Shown: one piece after another, positions 5,585 to 6,877 of the stretch
Position numbering within the stretch: the stretch's first letter is position 1
Layout of the letters: every line of letters begins with the position of its first letter
Position numbers and translations under genes: made by a program
The notes under the pieces: generated by a model
The model's database searches: none
Told to the model about the DNA's origin: nothing
The model's input: only the letters and a program-made list of their open reading frames with translations
Assembly (NCBI GenBank): GCA_025354065.1
Contig: JANXNM010000156.1
Coordinates: 1-6,877 of the forward strand
Length of the DNA stretch: 6,877 nucleotides
Source: Synechococcales cyanobacterium 340R_concoct_173_sub
Lineage (GTDB): Bacteria > Cyanobacteriota > Cyanobacteriia > Leptolyngbyales > Leptolyngbyaceae
Direction: 5' to 3'

Positions 5585-5752
5585 ATGAAATATCCTCTCC
5601 ATACGGTATCAAAACCTGTTTCTGGTAGCGAAGCTATTAAGTTAACCCAAGCTATCCAGAGCGGTGGGCATCTTGCTAATGAAGTTGCCCTAGCTCTGAT
5701 GAAGAAGATTGCTGATCGTCGTCGCCGAAAGTCTGAGAATGCCACCAAGTAG
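5585..5752 (+). CDS. Small basic protein, 55 aa, overlapping a GNAT gene; possible antitoxin
   Basis: This short frame runs from ATG 5585 to TAG 5750-5752. The product starts MKYPLHTVSKPVSGSEAIKL, has a probable amphipathic helix (about residues 14-43) and ends in a strongly basic tail (KKIADRRRRKSENATK). Its stop overlaps the ATG at 5739 of the GNAT gene by 14 bp, so the two are translated from one mRNA. Small upstream gene plus acetyltransferase is the layout of TacA-TacT/AtaR-AtaT toxin-antitoxin pairs. However, the sequence is shorter than the usual ribbon-helix-helix DUF1778 antitoxin (about 90 aa) and I do not see that motif. A TATAGT at 5556-5561 could be its -10 element, giving a short leader, but no good -35 is seen and there is no Shine-Dalgarno. 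Coding status rests on the overlap and the well-formed helix; antitoxin function is inference. Confidence 0.6.
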   Translation: MKYPLHTVSKPVSGSEAIKLTQAIQSGGHLANEVALALMKKIADRRRRKSENATK

Positions 5753-6341
5753 TAAGTTCGCTGGGGTTGACTTCGCTGAGGTTGCCGTTGAACAAGTCAC
5801 GCCTGAGTTGTCTGAATTGGGACAAGGGTTTCGTTGTTCGCGAGGAGAATTTGTTACCTATTGGCGACAAGGACGGATCCAACGAGAGATCAATGCTCGT
5901 ATTAGCCAGTGCTGGATTATGCGTTCCGGGGATGCCTTGGCAGGTTACATGACTCTCATTGCCGATAAATTAGAAGTCGATCAACCGATTTTGATCGATG
6001 AAGGTGTTCAGTACCAGACTTTCCCCGCGATTAAGATTGGTTTGCTAGCAGCCGACAGGCGTGCAAAAGGTGCAGGTCGTCGGTTAGTTGAGTGGGCGAT
6101 CGAGTATGTTGCGGGGGAAATTGCGCCCACGATCGGGGTTCGGTTCATCACAGTGGATGCGCTCTATGATGTGGATGAAGAGCCGCCCTATGATGCTTCT
6201 GGATTCTATGAAAAATTGGGGTTTCGATTCGTGAATGCAGAAGAAACCTTGCCGCCCTCAACGCCCTACCGCACGATGTATCTCGATCTCAAGCCACTGA
6301 TTGATCTGCTAGATGGCTCAGATTTTGGAGTAAAGGATTAG
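5739..6341 (+). CDS. GNAT-family N-acetyltransferase, TacT-like
   Basis: This is a Gcn5-related acetyltransferase using acetyl-CoA. From ATG 5739 it is 200 aa; a TTG at 5709 would add 10 residues but overlap the small gene more, so ATG is preferred. With ATG numbering, the acetyl-CoA pyrophosphate loop is RRAKGAGRR (107-115), preceded by the beta-strand AIKIGLLAAD (97-106). FYEKLGF (156-162) carries Tyr157, the usual general acid, and RTMYLDL (178-184) is the closing strand. The pattern GYMTL, PAIKIGLL-AADRRAKGAG, GVRFITVDA, FYEKLGF closely follows TacT/AtaT-type toxins, which acetylate the amino group on aminoacyl-tRNA and block translation. It is somewhat longer than those (about 160-175 aa), with an insert at 142-152 (YDVDEEPPYD). 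It overlaps the upstream 55-aa gene by 14 bp. A non-toxin acetyltransferase cannot be excluded. Confidence 0.85.
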   Translation: MPPSSKFAGVDFAEVAVEQVTPELSELGQGFRCSRGEFVTYWRQGRIQREINARISQCWIMRSGDALAGYMTLIADKLEVDQPILIDEGVQYQTFPAIKIGLLAADRRAKGAGRRLVEWAIEYVAGEIAPTIGVRFITVDALYDVDEEPPYDASGFYEKLGFRFVNAEETLPPSTPYRTMYLDLKPLIDLLDGSDFGVKD

Positions 6342-6694
6342 TTAGTTCTGATGCTGCATAGCAACCCCAATGTACACCGACCGATAAAAATTTCTCGGTA
6401 GAGTCTCAAAATTCTCTGCGGCGGGTGATTGGGAACGGTAGCCTGACTTTAAATCATAGATTATTAAACCGATCGCTCCGATTTAGCTTCAATAAACCAA
6501 CAGCAATTTACCAATCTCAGAGCTTGAAACCTGGGTTTATCTTTTCGAGTAAACTCCACAGGGAGACAACGATCGGCTGGAAAGTGTTTAGGTCATTCCG
6601 AATTTGGAATTATTGAACCAAAGGGCGATCGCGTAAAACTTGAACGGGTTAAACTAGATTTAGCGGCTCATGCCTAATCAGGAGAATTTCCGCC
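6342..6694. other. Intergenic region upstream of the Uma2 gene
   Basis: About 350 bp without a credible gene. It contains one HIP1 octamer (6625-6632) and a short inverted repeat, ACCGA (6376-6380) with TCGGT (6395-6399), not followed by T-residues and so not a clear terminator for the GNAT gene. A GTG-started frame at 6425-6616 has no family features and is judged non-coding. AGGAG at 6680-6684 is a good ribosome-binding site for the ATG at 6695. No confident promoter pair was found. Confidence 0.5.
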
Positions 6695-6877
6695 ATGGTT
6701 TTCACCTTTAAAACTCAAGCCGATCGCACCGCCATTACCGATGAAGAATTCGAGAAAATTTGTCGTGAAAATCGCGATCGTAAATTTGAACGCACCGCCC
6801 AAAGAGAATTGGTCATCATGTCGCTAACAGGTGGTGAAACGGGACGGCGAAATATCAAGCTGTCAGCCCGATTGGAG
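6695..6877 (+). CDS. Uma2 family (DUF820) endonuclease-like protein, N-terminal part
   Basis: The first 61 codons run in frame off the right edge. Uma2/DUF820 proteins are PD-(D/E)XK-fold, putative nucleases of about 190 aa, hugely multiplied in cyanobacteria; their biological role is not settled. The peptide shows the family start pattern: MVFTFKTQ, then ITDEEFEKICRENRDRKFER (14-33), TAQRELVIMSLTGGETGRRN (34-53) and IKLSARLE. In typical members the D(E)EF, N/R-ERT, G-E-L-I-I-M-x-x-T-G-G-E-T-G-x-R-N motifs occur in this order. Here the usual MPPTGGETG reads MSLTGGETG and GEL reads REL, small departures. The catalytic Asp and ExK lie beyond the edge. AGGAG at 6680-6684, 10 nt before the ATG, decides the start. 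The gene stands alone here, preceded by a long non-coding gap. Confidence 0.9.
   Translation, partial: MVFTFKTQADRTAITDEEFEKICRENRDRKFERTAQRELVIMSLTGGETGRRNIKLSARLE

Noticed and set aside
5292..5588. 98-aa plus-strand frame rich in Cys, Arg and His
   Set aside because: It is a frame-shifted reading of the decayed membrane gene; the hydrophobic pattern lies in the other frame and the Cys/Arg-rich product looks random.
6376..6399. Terminator after the GNAT gene
   Set aside because: The ACCGA/TCGGT stem is short, has an A/T-rich 14-nt loop and no T-run follows on the plus strand.
6425..6616. 63-aa plus-strand frame in the gap before the Uma2 gene
   Set aside because: GTG start without a ribosome-binding site, composition typical of non-coding AT-rich DNA, no recognisable motif.

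Overview
The window looks like part of a cyanobacterial chromosome. The octamer GCGATCGC (HIP1) occurs seven times in 6.9 kb (starts at 400, 477, 1648, 1996, 3864, 5497, 6625), where about 0.1 would be expected by chance. CGATCG cores are scattered through genes and gaps, strong Shine-Dalgarno sequences are rare, and a Uma2-type gene (a family greatly expanded in cyanobacteria) is present. Genus cannot be told.

Layout. (1) 1-354, minus strand: first 118 codons of a type I restriction-modification methyltransferase subunit (HsdM), running off the left edge. (2) 593-2901: an OpuC/ProU-type quaternary-amine ABC importer. The ATPase and one permease are translationally coupled on the plus strand. 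A second permease lies convergently on the minus strand, its end overlapping the first permease by 18 bp. No solute-binding protein is in view. (3) 2910-4301, plus strand: a stand-alone iron-dependent sulfoxide synthase of the OvoA/EgtB type, divergent from the second permease, with a likely terminator after it. It has the HX3HXE iron site and FGE-like C-terminal fold but no OvoA methyltransferase domain. (4) 4302-4609: AT-rich gap with degenerate 40-bp tandem repeats and two hairpins. (5) 4610-5547: an unrecognised 165-aa protein overlapped by ATGA with a decayed small membrane-protein gene (two frameshifts, one nonsense codon). (6) 5585-6341: a 55-aa ORF overlapping a GNAT acetyltransferase that resembles TacT/AtaT-like toxins, so a possible toxin-antitoxin pair. 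(7) 6342-6694: intergenic. (8) 6695-6877: start of a Uma2/DUF820 nuclease-like gene running off the right edge.

How the genes may work together. The most attractive idea is that regions 2 and 3 form one unit. Hercynine and ergothioneine are histidine betaines, OpuC-type systems carry betaines, and the EgtUV ergothioneine importer is an OpuC relative. A betaine importer back to back with a thiohistidine-forming enzyme suggests uptake of, or salvage linked to, thiohistidine metabolism. This is inference from adjacency. The rest (restriction-modification, possible toxin-antitoxin pair, decayed gene, Uma2) has the look of accessory DNA.
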